From the NCBI RefSeq assembly GCF_043290135.1, contig NC_134707.1:137827319-137891318 (forward strand): DNA of 64,000 nt, given 5' to 3'. The DNA is from Rhipicephalus microplus (taxonomy: Eukaryota > Arthropoda > Arachnida > Ixodida > Ixodidae). Each line of letters opens with the position of its first letter. Position 1 is the first letter of the stretch. The notes beneath the pieces were generated by a model. It was given only the letters and a program-made list of their open reading frames with translations, searched no databases and was not told the origin of the DNA. A program made the translations under genes and the position numbers. Of this stretch, positions 47,966-60,439 are shown one piece after another.

Positions 47966-50779
47966 GTTGTAGATTTTCTAGTTGTGGAGTATCTAGTTGT
48001 GGATTTTCCAGTTGTGGAGTTTCTAGTTGTTGAGTTGCGGAGTCTCTAGTTGTTGAGTTTCTAGTTGCAGAGTCTCTAGTTGTGGAGTTTCAAGTTGTGG
48101 AGTCTCTAGATGTGGAGTTTCTAGTTGTCGAGTTTCCAGTTGTGGAGTATCTAGTAGTGGAGTTTCGAGTTGTGGAGTTTCTAGTTGTGGAGTTTCTAGT
48201 TGTGGAGTCCCTAGTTGTGGAGTTTCTAGTTGCGGAGTTTCTAGTTGTGGAGTTTCAAGTTGCGGAGTCTCAAGCTGGGGAGTTTCTAGTTGTTGAGTTT
48301 TTAGTTGGGGAGTTTCTAGTTGTTGAGTTTCAAGTTTGAAGTCTCTAGTTGTAGATTCTCTAGTTGTGGAGTCTCTAGTTTAGGAGTTTCTAGTTGAAGA
48401 GTTTTTGTTGTGGAGTGTCTAGTTGTGGAGTTTCCAGTTGTGGAGTTTCGAGTTGTGGAGTTTCTAGTTGCAGAGTCTCTAGTTGTGGAGCTTCAAGTTG
48501 TGGAGTTTCTAGTTGCCGAGTTTCCAGTTGTGAAGTATCTAGTAGTGGAGTTTCCAGTTGTGGAGTCCCTAGTTGTGGAGTTTCTAGTTGCGGAGTCTCA
48601 AGCTGTGTAGTTTCAAGTTGTGGAGTTTCTAGTTGTGAAGTTGCGGAGTCTCTGGTTGTGGAGTTTTTAGTTGTGGAGTTTCTAGTTGTGGAGTTTCGAG
48701 TTGTGGAGTCTCTAGTTGTGGAGTTTCTAGTTGTGGAATTTTGAGTTGTGGAGTTTCTAGTTGTGGAGTTTCTAGTTGCGGAATCTCTAGCTGTGGATTT
48801 TCTAGTTGCGTAACTTAAGGTCGTGAGGTTTCAAGTTGTGGAGTTTTTAGTTGTGGAGTTTCTAGTTGTGGAGTTTGTAGTTGTGGAGTCTCTAGTTGTG
48901 TGGTTTTTAGCTGCGGAGTTTCTAGTTGCGGAGTTTGTATTTGTGGAGTATTAGCTGCGGAGTTTCTAGTTGCAGAGTCTCTGATTGTGGAGTTTCTAGT
49001 TTCGGAGTCTCTAGTTGTGGAGTTTCTAGTTGTGGAGTTTCCAGTTGTGGTGTTAAATTTGTGGACTTTCTAGACATGAAATTTCTTGTAGCCGAGTCTC
49101 CATTTGTGGAGCTTGTAGTGTGGAATTTCTAGTTGTTGAGTTTCTAGTTGTGGAGTCTCCAGTTGCAGAGTTTCTAGTTGTGGAGTTTGTAGTTGTGGAG
49201 TTTCTAGTTGTGAAGTTTCAAGTTGTGGAGTTTCTAGTTGTGGAGTCTCAAGTTGTGGAGTTCAAAGTTGTGGAGTTTCAAGTTGTGGAGTCTCTAGTTG
49301 TGGAGTTTCTAGTTGCAGAGTATCTAGTTGTGGAGTTTCCAGTTGTGAAGTATCTAGTTGTGGAGTTTCCAGATGTGGAGTATCTAGTTGTGGAGTTTTA
49401 AGTTGTGGAGTTTCTAGTTGCGGAGTTTTTAATAGAGGAGTTTTTAGTTGTGAAGCTTCAAGTTGCGGAGTCTCAAGTTGTGGAGTTTCCAGTTGTGGAG
49501 TTTTTAGTTGTGGAGTTTCTATTTGTTGAGTTTTTAATTGTGAAGTCTCTAATTTTGCAGTTTCTAGTTGTGGAGTTACTAGATATGAAATTTCTAGTTG
49601 CCGAGTCTGTATTTGTGGAGTTTGAAGTTGTGGAGTTTCTAGTTGTGGAGTTCCTAGTTGTGGAGTCTCTAGCTGCGGAGTTTCTAGTTGCGGACTTTCT
49701 AGTTGTGGAGTTTCTGGTTGTGGAGTTTCTAGTTGTAGAGTCTCTAGTTGCGGAGTTTCCAGTTGTGGAGTTTCTAGTTGTGGAGTTTCTAGTTGTGGAG
49801 TGTCTAGTTGCGGAGTTTCTAGTTGCGGACTTTCTAGTTGTGGAGTTTCTGGTAGTGGAGTTTCTAGTTGAGGAGTTTCAAGTTGTGGAGTTTCTAGTTG
49901 TAGATTCTCTAGTTGCGGAGTTTCTAGTTGTGAAGTTTCTAGTTGCGGAGTTTCTAGTTTTTGGAGTTTCTAGTTTTGGAGTTTCTAATTGTAGAGTCTC
50001 CTGTTGCGGAGTTTCTATTTGCGGAGTTTCTAGTTGGGGAGTTTCCAGTTGTGGAGTTTCTAGTTGTGGAGTTTCTATTTGTGCAGTCTCAAGTTGTGGA
50101 GTTTGAACTTGTGGAGTTTCAAGTTGTGGAGTCTATAGTTGTGGTGTTTCTAGTTGTAGATTTTCTAGTTGTGGAGTATCTAGTTGTGGATTTTCCAGTT
50201 GTGGAGTTTCTAGTTGTTGAGTTGCGGAGTCTCTAGTTGTTGAGTTTCTAGTTGCAGAGTCTCTAATTGTGGAGTTTCAAGTTGTGGAGTCTCTAGATGT
50301 GGAGTTTCTAGTTGTGGAGTTTCTAGTTGTGGAGTTTTAGTTGTGGAGTTTCCAGTTGTGGAGTTTCTAGTTGTGGAGTTTCTAGTTGTGGAGTCCCTAG
50401 TTGTGGAGTTTCTAGTTGCGGAGTCAATAGTTGTGGAGTTCCACGTTGCGGAGTCTCAAGCTGTGGAGTTTCTAGTTGTTGAGTTTATAGTTGTGGAGTT
50501 TCCAGTTGTTGAGTTTTTAGTGGTGGCCTTTCTAGACACGAAATTTCTTGTAGCTGAGTCTCTATTTGTGGAGTTTGTAGTTGTGGAGTTTCTAGTAGCA
50601 GAGTTTCTAGTTGTAGAGTTTCTAGTTGTGGAGTCTCTAGTTGCGGAGTATCTAGTTGTGGAGTTTCCAGTTGTGGAGTTTCTAGTTGTGGAATTGCGGA
50701 GTCTCTAGTTGTGGAGTTTCTAGCTGTGGAGTTTCTAGTTGTGGAATTGCGGAGTCTCTAGTTGTGGAGTATCTAGTTG

Positions 50780-50800
50780 TGGTGTTTCCAGTTGTGGAAT
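50780..50800 (+). other. Inferred junction of the 10.7 kb tandem duplication
   Basis: GGTGTTTCCAGTTGTGGA occurs near 33,165, 50,781 and 59,647. At the outer two sites it continues with GTTTCTAGTTGTGGAGTTG. Here alone it runs directly into ATTGCGGAGTC, the start of the duplicated segment. That is the arrangement expected at the novel joint of a head-to-tail duplication. The shared GTTGTGGA supplies microhomology, so the exact base of the joint cannot be fixed. Confidence 0.75.
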
Positions 50801-53800
50801 TGCGGAGTCTCTAGTTGTGGAGTTTCACATTGCGGAGTCTCAAACTGTGGAAATTCTAGTTGTTGAGTTTTTAGTTGTGGAGTTTCCAGTTGTTGAGTTT
50901 CTAGTTTGAAGTCTCTAGTTGTAGATTCTCTAGTTGTGGAGTTTCTAGTTGCGGAATCTCTCGTTGTGGAGTTTCTAGTTGTGGAGTTTCTAGTTGTGGA
51001 GTTTCCAGTTGTGAAGTTTTTAGTGGTGGCCTTTCTAGACACGAAATTTCTTGTAGCTGAGTCTCTATTTGTGGAGTTTGTAGTTGTGGAGTTTCTAGTA
51101 GCAGAGTTTCTAGTTGTGGAGTTTCTAGTTGTGGAGTTTCAAGTTGTGGAGTCTCTAGTTGCGGAGTATCTAGTTGTGGAGTTTCCAGTTGTGGAGTTTC
51201 GAGTTGTGGAATTGCGGAGTCTCTAGTTGTGGAGTTTCTAGCTGTGGAGTTTCTAGTTGTGGAGTATCTAGTTGTGGAGTTTCCAGTTGTGGAGTATCTA
51301 GTTGTGGAGTTTTAGGTTGTGGAGTTTCTAGTTGCGGAGTTTCTAGTTGCGGAGTTTTTAATAGTGGAGTTTCTAGTTGTGAAGTTTCAAGTTGCGGAGT
51401 CTCAAGTGATGGAGTTTCCAGTTGTGGAGTTCTTAGTTGTGGAGTTTCTAGTTGTTGAGTTTCTAGTTGTGAAGTCTCTAGTTTTGCAGTTTCTAGTTGT
51501 GGAGTTTCTAGATAATGAATTTCTAGTTGCCGAGTCTGCATTTGTGGAGTTTGAATTTGTGGAGTTTCTAGTAGTGAAGTTTCTAGTTGTGGAGTCTCTA
51601 GTTGCGGAGTTTCTAGTTGCAGAGTTTCTAGTTGTGGAGTTTCTGGTTGTGGAGTTTATAGTTGAGGAGTTTCAAGTTGTGGAGTTTCTAGTTGTGGAGT
51701 CTCTAGTTGCGGAGTTTCTAGTTGTGAAGTTTCTAGCTGTAGAGTTTCTAGTTGTGGAGTTTTTAGTTTTGGAGTTTCTAGTAGTAGAGTCTCCTGTTGC
51801 GGAGTTTCTAGTTGCATAGTTTCTAGTTGGAGTGTTTCCAGTTGTGGAGTTTCTAGTTGTGGAGTTTCTAGTTGTGGAGTCTCAAGTTGTGGAGTTTAAA
51901 CTTGTGGAGTTTCTAGTTGTAGATTTTCTAGTTGTGGAGTATCTAGTTGTGGATTTTCCAGTTGTGGAGTTTCTAGTTGTTGAGTTGCGGAGTCTCTAGT
52001 TGTTGAGTTTCTAGTTGCAGAGTCTCCAGTTGTGGAGTTTCAAGTTGTGGAGTCTCTAGATGTGGAGTTTCTAATTGTGAAGTTTCCATTTTTGGAGTAT
52101 AATGTTGTGGAGTTTGAAGTTGTGGAGTTTCTAGTTGTAGATTTTCTAGTTGTGGAGTATATAGTTGTGGATTTTCCAGTTGTGGAGTTTCTAGTTGTTA
52201 AGTTGCGGAGTCTCTAGTTGTTGAGTTTCTAGTTGCAGAGTCTCTAGTTGTGGAGTTTCAAGTTGTGGAGTCTCTAGATGTGGAGTTTCTAGTTGTCGAG
52301 TTTCCAGTTGTGGAGTATCTAGTAGTGGAGTTTCGAGTTGTGGAGTTTCTAGTTGTGGAGTTTCTAGTTGTGGAGTCCCTAGTTGTGGAGTTTCTAGTTG
52401 CGGAGTTTCTAGTTGTGGAGTTTCAAGTTGCGGAGTCTCAAGCTGGGGAGTTTCTAGTTGTTGAGTTTTTAGTTGGGGAGTTTCTAGTTGTTGAGTTTCA
52501 AGTTTGAAGTCTCTAGTTGTAGATTCTCTAGTTGTGGAGTCTCTAGTTTAGGAGTTTCTAGTTGAAGAGTTTTTGTTGTGGAGTGTCTAGTTGTGGAGTT
52601 TCCAGTTGTGGAGTTTCGAGTTGTGGAGTTTCTAGTTGCAGAGTCTCTAGTTGTGGAGCTTCAAGTTGTGGAGTTTCTAGTTGCCGAGTTTCCAGTTGTG
52701 AAGTATCTAGTAGTGGAGTTTCCAGTTGTGGAGTTCCGAGTTGTGTAGTTTCTACTTGCGGAGTCTCAAGCTGTGGAGTTTCAAGTTGTGGAGTTTCTAG
52801 TTGTGAAGTTGCGGAGTCTCTGGTTGTGGAGTTTTTAGTTGTGGAGTTTCTAGTTGTGGAGTTTCGAGTTGTGGAGTCTCTAGTTGTGGAGTTTCTAGTT
52901 GTGGAATTTTGAGTTGTGGAGTTTCTAGTTGTGGAGTTTCTAATTGCGGAATCTCTAGCTGTGGATTTTCTAGTTGCGTAACTTAAGGTCGTGAGGTTTC
53001 AAGTTGTGGAGTTTTTAGTTGTGGAGTTTCTAGTTGTGGAGTTTGTAGTTGTGGGGTCTCTAGTTGTGTGGTTTTTAGCTGCGGAGTTTCTAGTTGCGGA
53101 GTTTGTATTTGTGGAGTATTAGCTGCGGAGTTTCTAGTTGCAGAGTCTCTGATTGTGGAGTTTCTAGTTTCGGAGTCTCTAGTTGTGGAGTTTCTAGTTG
53201 TGGAGTTTCTAGTTGTGGAGTTTCTAGTTGTGGCGTTAAATTTGTGGACTTTCTAGACATGAAATTTCTTGTAGCCGAGTCTCCATTTGTGGAGCTTGTA
53301 GTGTGGAATTTCTAGTTGTTGAGTTTCTAGTTGTGGAGTCTCTAGTTGCAGAGTTTCTAGTTGTGGAGTTTGTAGTTGTGGAGTTTCTAGTTGTGAAGTT
53401 TCAAGTTGTGGAGTTTCTAGTTGTGGAGTCTCAAGTTGTGGAGTTCAAAGTTGTGGAGTTTCAAGTTGTGGAGTCTCTAGTTGTGGAGTTTCTAGTTGCA
53501 GAGTATCTAGTTGTGGAGTTTCCAGTTGTGAAGTATCTAGTTGTGGAGTTTCCAGATGTGGAGTATCTAGTTGTGGAGTTTTAAGTTGTGGAGTTTCTAG
53601 TTGCGGAGTTTTTAATAGAGGAGTTTTTAGTTGTGAAGCTTCAAGTTGCGGAGTCTCAAGTTGTGGAGTTTCCAGTTGTGGAGTTTTTAGTTGTGGAGTT
53701 TCTATTTGTTGAGTTTCTAATTGTGAAGTCTCTAGTTTTGCAGTTTCTAGTTGTGGAGTTTCTAGATATGAAATTTCTAGTTGCCGAGTCTGTATTTGTG

Positions 53801-54264
53801 GAGTTTGAAGTTGTGGAGTTTCTAGTTGCGGAGTTCCTAGTTGTGGAGTCTCTAGCTGCGGAGTTTCTAGTTGCGGACTTTCTAGTTGTGGAGTTTCTGG
53901 TTGTGGAGTTTCTAGTTGTAGAGTCTCTAGTTGCGGAGTTTCAAGTTGTGAAGTTTCTAGTTGCGGAGTTTCTAGTTTTGGAGTTTCTAGTTGTGGAGTT
54001 TCTAGATATGGAATTTCTAGTTGCCGAGTCTGTATTTGTGGAGTTTGAAGTTGTGGAGTTTCTAGTTGTGGAGTTTCTAGTTGTGGAGTCTCTAGTTGCG
54101 GAGTTTCTAGCTGCGGACTTTCTAGTTGTGGAGTTTCTGGTTGTGGAGTTTCAAGTTGTGGAGTCTCTAGTTGCGGAGTATCTAGTTGTGGAGCTTCCAG
54201 TTGTGGAGTTTGTAGTTTTGGAAATGCGGAGTCTCTAGTTGTGGAGTTTCTAGTTGTGGAGTTT

Positions 54265-55904
54265 CTAGTTGTGGAATTGCGGAGTCTCTAGTTGTGGAGT
54301 TTCACATTGCGGAGTCTCAAACTGTGGAAGTTCTAGTTGTTGAGTTTTTAGTTGTGGAGTTTCCAGTTGTTGAGTTTCTAGTTTGAAGTCTCTAGTTGTA
54401 GATTCTCTAGTTGTGGAGTTTCTAGTTGCGGAATCTCTCGTTGTGGAGTTTCTAGTTGTGGAGTTTCTAGTTGTGGAGTTTCCAGTTGTGAAGTTTTTAG
54501 TGGTGGCCTTTCTAGACACGAAATTTCTTGTAGCTGAGTCTCTATTTGTGGAGTTTGTAGTTGTGGAGTTTCTAGTAGCAGAGTTTCTAGTTGTGGAGTT
54601 TCTAGTTGTGGAGTTTCAAGTTGTGGAGTCTCTAGTTGCGGAGTATCTAGTTGTGGAGTTTCCAGTTGTGGAGTTTCGAGTTGTGGAATTGCGGAGTCTC
54701 TAGTTGTGGAGTTTCTAGCTGTGGAGTTTCTAGTTGTGGAATTGCGGAGTCTCTAGTTGTGGAGTATCTAGTTGTGGAGTTTCCAGTTGTGGAGTATCTA
54801 GTTGTGGAGTTTTAGGTTGTGTAGTTTCTAGTTGCGGAGTTTCTAGTTGCGGAGTTTTTAATAGTGGAGTTTCTAGTTGTGAAGTTTCAAGTTGCGGAGT
54901 CTCAAGTGATGGAGTTTCCAGTTGTGAAGTTCTTAGTTGTGGAGTTTCTAGTTGTTGAGTTTCTAGTTGTGAAGTCTCTAGTTTTGCAGTTTCTAGTTGT
55001 GGAGTTTCTAGATAATGAATTTCTAGTTGCCGAGTCTGTATTTGTGGAGTTTGAATTTGTGGAGTTTCTAGTAGTGAAGTTTCTAGTTGTGGAGTCTCTA
55101 GTTGCGGAGTTTCTAGTTGCAGAGTTTCTAGTTGTGGAGTTTCTGGTTGTGGAGTTTATAGTTGAGGAGTTTCAAGTTGTGGAGTTTCTAGTTGTGGAGT
55201 CTCTAGTTGCGGAGTTTCTAGTTGTGAAGTTTCTAGTTGTGGAGTTTCTAGTTGTGGAGTTTTTAGTTTTGGAGTTTCTAGTAGTAGAGTCTCCTGTTGC
55301 GGAGTTTCTAGTTGCATAGGAGTTGGGGAGTTTCCAGTTGTGGAGTTTCTAGTTGTGGAGTTTCTAGTTGTGGAGTCTCAAGTTGTGGAGTTTAAACTTG
55401 TGGAGTTTCTAGTTGTGAAGTTGCGGAGTCTCTGGTTGTGGAGTTTTTAGTTGTGGAGTTTCTAGTTGTGAAGATTCAAGTTGCGGAGTCTCAAGTTGTG
55501 GAGTTTCCAGTTGTGGAGTTTTTAGTTGTGGAGTTTCTAGTTGTTGAGTTTCTAGTTGTGAAGTCTCTAGTTTTGCAGTTTCTAGTTGTGGAGTTTCTAG
55601 ATATGGAATTTCTAGTTGCCGAGTCTGTATTTGTGGAGTTTGAAGTTGTGGAGTTTCTAGTTGTGGAGTTTCTAGTTGTGGAGTCTCTAGTTGCGGAGTT
55701 TCTAGCTGCGGACTTTCTAGTTGTGGAGTTTCTGGTTGTGGAGTTTCTAGTTGAGGAGTTTCAAGTTGTGGAGTTTCTAGTTGTGGAGTTTCAAGTTGTG
55801 GAGTCTCTAGTTGCGGAGTATCTAGTTGTGGAGCTTCCAGTTGTGGAGTTTGTAGTTTTGGAAATGCGGAGTCTCTAGTTGTGGAGTTTCTAGTTGTGGA
55901 GTTT
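54265..55904 (+). repeat. 1.64 kb higher-order unit 1 (copy B)
   Basis: Corresponds to 43,556-45,195 at an offset of 10,709 and repeats downstream at 1,640. The landmark is at 54,513. Confidence 0.85.
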
Positions 55905-57060
55905 CTAGTTGTGGAATTGCGGAGTCTCTAGTTGTGGAGTTTCACATTGCGGAGTCTCAAACTGTGGAAGTTCTAGTTGTTGAGTTTTTAGTTGTGGAGT
56001 TTCCAGTTGTTGAGTTTCTAGTTTGAAGTCTCTAGTTGTAGATTCTCTAGTTGTGGAGTTTCTAGTTGCGGAATCTCTCGTTGTGGAGTTTCTAGTTGTG
56101 GAGTTTCTAGTTGTGGAGTTTCCAGTTGTGAAGTTTTTAGTGGTGGCCTTTCTAGACACGAAATTTCTTGTAGCTGAGTCTCTATTTGTGGAGTTTGTAG
56201 TTGTGGAGTTTCTAGTAGCAGAGTTTCTAGTTGTGGAGTTTCTAGTTGTGGAGTTTCAAGTTGTGGAGTCTCTAGTTGCGGAGTATCTAGTTGTGGAGTT
56301 TCCAGTTGTTGGAGTTTCGAGTTGTGGAATTGCGGAGTCTCTAGTTGTGGAGTTTCTAGCTGTGGAGTTTCTAGTTGTGGAATTGCGGAGTCTCTAGTTG
56401 TGGAGTATCTAGTTGTGGAGTTTCCAGTTGTGGAGTATCTAGTTGTGGAGTTTTAGGTTGTGTAGTTTCTAGTTGCGGAGTTTCTAGTTGCGGAGTTTTT
56501 AATAGTGGAGTTTCTAGTTGTGAAGTTTCAAGTTGCGGAGTCTCAAGTGATGGAGTTTCCAGTTGTGGAGTTCTTAGTTGTGGAGTTTCTAGTTGTTGAG
56601 TTTCTAGTTGTGAAGTCTCTAGTTTTGCAGTTTCTAGTTGTGGAGTTTCTAGATAATGAATTTCTAGTTGCCGAGTCTGTATTTGTGGAGTTTGAATTTG
56701 TGGAGTTTCTAGTAGTGAAGTTTCTAGTTGTGGAGTCTCTAGTTGCGGAGTTTCTAGTTGCAGAGTTTCTAGTTGTGGAGTTTCTGGTTGTGGAGTTTAT
56801 AGTTGAGGAGTTTCAAGTTGTGGAGTTTCTAGTTGTGGAGTCTCTAGTTGCGGAGTTTCTAGTTGTGAAGTTTCTAGTTGTGGAGTTTCTAGTTGTGGAG
56901 TTTTTAGTTTTGGAGTTTCTAGTAGTAGAGTCTCCTGTTGCGGAGTTTCTAGTTGCATAGTTTCTAGTTGGGGAGTTTCCAGTTGTGGAGTTTCTAGTTG
57001 TGGAGTTTCTAGTTGTGGAGTCTCAAGTTGTGGAGTTTAAACTTGTGGAGTTTCTAGTTG
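55905..57060 (+). repeat. 1.64 kb higher-order unit 2 (copy B), partial
   Basis: Follows unit 1 at an offset of 1,640-1,641, with the landmark at 56,153. From about 56,960 it switches to the continuation seen after unit 3 of copy A (offset 9,091). Copy B is therefore one unit short. Confidence 0.82.
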
Positions 57061-59656
57061 TAGATTTTCTAGTTGTGGAGTATCTAGTTGTGGATTTTCC
57101 AGTTGTGGAGTTTCTAGTTGTTGAGTTGCGGAGTCTCTAGTTGTTGAGTTTCTAGTTGCAGAGTCTCTAGTTGTGGAGTTTCAAGTTGTGGAGTCTCTAG
57201 ATGTGGAGTTTCTAGTTGTCGAGTTTCCAGTTGTGGAGTATCTAGTAGTGGAGTTTCGAGTTGTGGAGTTTCTAGTTGTGGAGTTTCTAGTTGTGGAGTC
57301 CCTAGTTGTGGAGTTTCTAGTTGCGGAGTTTCTAGTTGTGGAGTTTCAAGTTGCGGAGTCTCAAGCTGGGGAGTTTCTAGTTGTTGAGTTTTTAGTTGGG
57401 GAGTTTCTAGTTGTTGAGTTTCAAGTTTGAAGTCTCTAGTTGTAGATTCTCTAGTTGTGGAGTCTCTAGTTTAGGAGTTTCTAGTTGAAGAGTTTTTGTT
57501 GTGGAGTGTCTAGTTGTGGAGTTTCCAGTTGTGGAGTTTCGAGTTGTGGAGTTTCTAGTTGCAGAGTCTCTAGTTGTGGAGCTTCAAGTTGTGGAGTTTC
57601 TAGTTGCCGAGTTTCCAGTTGTGAAGTATCTAGTAGTGGAGTTTCCAGTTGTGGAGTCCCTAGTTGTGGAGTTTCTAGTTGCGGAGTCTCAAGCTGTGTA
57701 GTTTCAAGTTGTGGAGTTTCTAGTTGTGAAGTTGCGGAGTCTCTGGTTGTGGAGTTTTTAGTTGTGGAGTTTCTAGTTGTGGAGTTTCGAGTTGTGGAGT
57801 CTCTAGTTGTGGAGTTTCTAGTTGTGGAATTTTGAGTTGTGGAGTTTCTAGTTGTGGAGTTTCTAGTTGCGGAATCTCTAGCTGTGGATTTTCTAGTTGC
57901 GTAACTTAAGGTCGTGAGGTTTCAAGTTGTGGAGTTTTTAGTTGTGGAGTTTCTAGTTGTGGAGTTTGTAGTTGTGGAGTCTCTAGTTGTGTGGTTTTTA
58001 GCTGCGGAGTTTCTAGTTGCGGAGTTTGTATTTGTGGAGTATTAGCTGCGGAGTTTCTAGTTGCAGAGTCTCTGATTGTGGAGTTTCTAGTTTCGGAGTC
58101 TCTAGTTGTGGAGTTTCTAGTTGTGGAGTTTCTAGTTGTGGAGTTTCCAGTTGTGGTGTTAAATTTGTGGACTTTCTAGACATGAAATTTCTTGTAGCCG
58201 AGTCTCCATTTGTGGAGCTTGTAGTGTGGAATTTCTAGTTGTTGAGTTTCTAGTTGTGGAGTCTCCAGTTGCAGAGTTTCTAGTTGTGGAGTTTGTAGTT
58301 GTGGAGTTTCTAGTTGTGAAGTTTCAAGTTGTGGAGTTTCTAGTTGTGGAGTCTCAAGTTGTGGAGTTCAAAGTTGTGGAGTTTCAAGTTGTGGAGTCTC
58401 TAGTTGTGGAGTTTCTAGTTGCAGAGTATCTAGTTGTGGAGTTTCCAGTTGTGAAGTATCTAGTTGTGGAGTTTCCAGATGTGGAGTATCTAGTTGTGGA
58501 GTTTTAAGTTGTGGAGTTTCTAGTTGCGGAGTTTTTAATAGAGGAGTTTTTAGTTGTGAAGCTTCAAGTTGCGGAGTCTCAAGTTGTGGAGTTTCCAGTT
58601 GTGGAGTTTTTAGTTGTGGAGTTTCTATTTGTTGAGTTTCTAATTGTGAAGTCTCTAATTTTGCAGTTTCTAGTTGTGGAGTTACTAGATATGAAATTTC
58701 TAGTTGCCGAGTCTGTATTTGTGGAGTTTGAAGTTGTGGAGTTTCTAGTTGTGGAGTTCCTAGTTGTGGAGTCTCTAGCTGCGGAGTTTCTAGTTGCGGA
58801 CTTTCTAGTTGCGGAGTTTCTAGTTTTTGGAGTTTCTAGTTTTGGAGTTTCTAATTGTAGAGTCTCCTGTTGCGGAGTTTCTATTTGCGGAGTTTCTAGT
58901 TGGGGAGTTTCCAGTTGTGGAGTTTCTAGTTGTGGAGTTTCTATTTGTGCAGTCTCAAGTTGTGGAGTTTGAACTTGTGGAGTTTCAAGTTGTGGAGTCT
59001 ATAGTTGTGGTGTTTCTAGTTGTAGATTTTCTAGTTGTGGAGTATCTAGTTGTGGATTTTCCAGTTGTGGAGTTTCTAGTTGTTGAGTTGCGGAGTCTCT
59101 AGTTGTTGAGTTTCTAGTTGCAGAGTCTCTAATTGTGGAGTTTCAAGTTGTGGAGTCTCTAGATGTGGAGTTTCTAGTTGTGGAGTTTCTAGTTGTGGAG
59201 TTTTAGTTGTGGAGTTTCCAGTTGTGGAGTTTCTAGTTGTGGAGTTTCTAGTTGTGGAGTCCCTAGTTGTGGAGTTTCTAGTTGCGGAGTCAATAGTTGT
59301 GGAGTTCCACGTTGCGGAGTCTCAAGCTGTGGAGTTTCTAGTTGTTGAGTTTATAGTTGTGGAGTTTCCAGTTGTTGAGTTTTTAGTGGTGGCCTTTCTA
59401 GACACGAAATTTCTTGTAGCTGAGTCTCTATTTGTGGAGTTTGTAGTTGTGGAGTTTCTAGTAGCAGAGTTTCTAGTTGTAGAGTTTCTAGTTGTGAAGT
59501 CTCTAGTTGCGGAGTATCTAGTTGTGGAGTTTCCAGTTGTGGAGTTTCTAGTTGTGGAATTGCGGAGTCTCTAGTTGTGGAGTTTCTAGCTGTGGAGTTT
59601 CTAGTTGTGGAATTGCGGAGTCTCTAGTTGTGGAGTATCTAGTTGTGGTGTTTCCA

Positions 59657-60439
59657 GTTGTGGAGTTTCTAGTTGTGGAGTTGCGGAGTCTCTGGTTGTG
59701 GAGTTTCTAGTTGTGGAGTTTCTAGTTGTTGAGTTTCGAGTTGTGGAGTCTCTAGTTGTGGAGTTTCTAGTTGTGGAGTTTCGAGTTGTGAAGTATCTAG
59801 TTGCGGAGTTTCTAGTTGCGGAGTTTTTAATAGCGGAGTTTCTAGTTGTGAAGATTCAAGTTGCGGAGTCTCAAGTTGTGGAGTTTCCAGTTGTGGAGTT
59901 TTTAGTTGTGGAGTTTCTAGTTGTTGAGTTTCTAGTTGTGAAGTCTCTAGTTTTGCAGTTTCTAGTTGTGGAGTTTCTAGATATGGAATTTCTAGTTGCC
60001 GAGTCTGTATTTGTGGAGTTTGAAGTTGTGGAGTTTCTAGTTGTGGAGTTTCTAGTTGTGGAGTCTCTAGTTGCGGAGTTTCTAGCTGCGGACTTTCTAG
60101 TTGTGGAGTTTCTGGTTGTGGAGTTTCTAGTTGAGGAGTTTCAAGTTGTGGAGTTTCTAGTTGTGGAGTTTCAAGTTGTGGAGTCTCTAGTTGCGGAGTA
60201 TCTAGTTGTGGAGCTTCCAGTTGTGGAGTTTGTAGTTTTGGAAATGCGGAGTCTCTAGTTGTGGAGTTTCTAGTTGTGGAGTTTCTAGTTGTGGAATTGC
60301 GGAGTCTCTAGTTGTGGAGTTTCACATTGCGGAGTCTCAAACTGTGGAAATTCTAGTTCTTGAGTTTTTAGTTGTGGAGTTTCCAGTTGTTGAGTTTCTA
60401 GTTTGAAGTCTCTAGTTGTAGATTCTCTAGTTGTGGAGT
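59657..60439 (+). repeat. Linker array between the 10.7 kb and 1.85 kb repeats
   Basis: 15-bp monomers only. 59,657-60,258 resembles 33,170-33,750, and the following part resembles 33,790-33,960. Nothing gene-like is seen. Confidence 0.72.

Larger units (their letters stand above)
40067..50790 (+). repeat. 10.7 kb segmental duplication, copy A
   Basis: Matches 50,791 onward at an offset of 10,724 from 40,067 to about 43,280, then 10,709 after one monomer (GATATGGAGTTTCTA) is missing in copy B, to 46,251. It then matches at 9,091 from about 47,861, 9,106 after a one-monomer difference near 49,040, and 8,866 beyond about 49,945. The start falls at GTTGTGGAATTGCGG and the end abuts the start of copy B, as expected for a head-to-tail duplication. 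Long runs are identical; for example 40,446-40,817 and 51,170-51,541 translate identically. Confidence 0.9.
50791..59656 (+). repeat. 10.7 kb segmental duplication, copy B (contracted)
   Basis: Copy of 40,067-50,790, shorter by about 1.86 kb. It has two rather than three 1.64 kb units (1,618 bp less) and a 240-bp, 16-monomer deletion near 58,805. CTTAAGG landmarks at 52,983 and 57,906 pair with 42,259 and 48,815. The copy ends where the last shared monomers (GGTGTTTCCAGTTGTGGA) continue into the pre-duplication flank, similar to about 33,165 onward. Confidence 0.88.
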
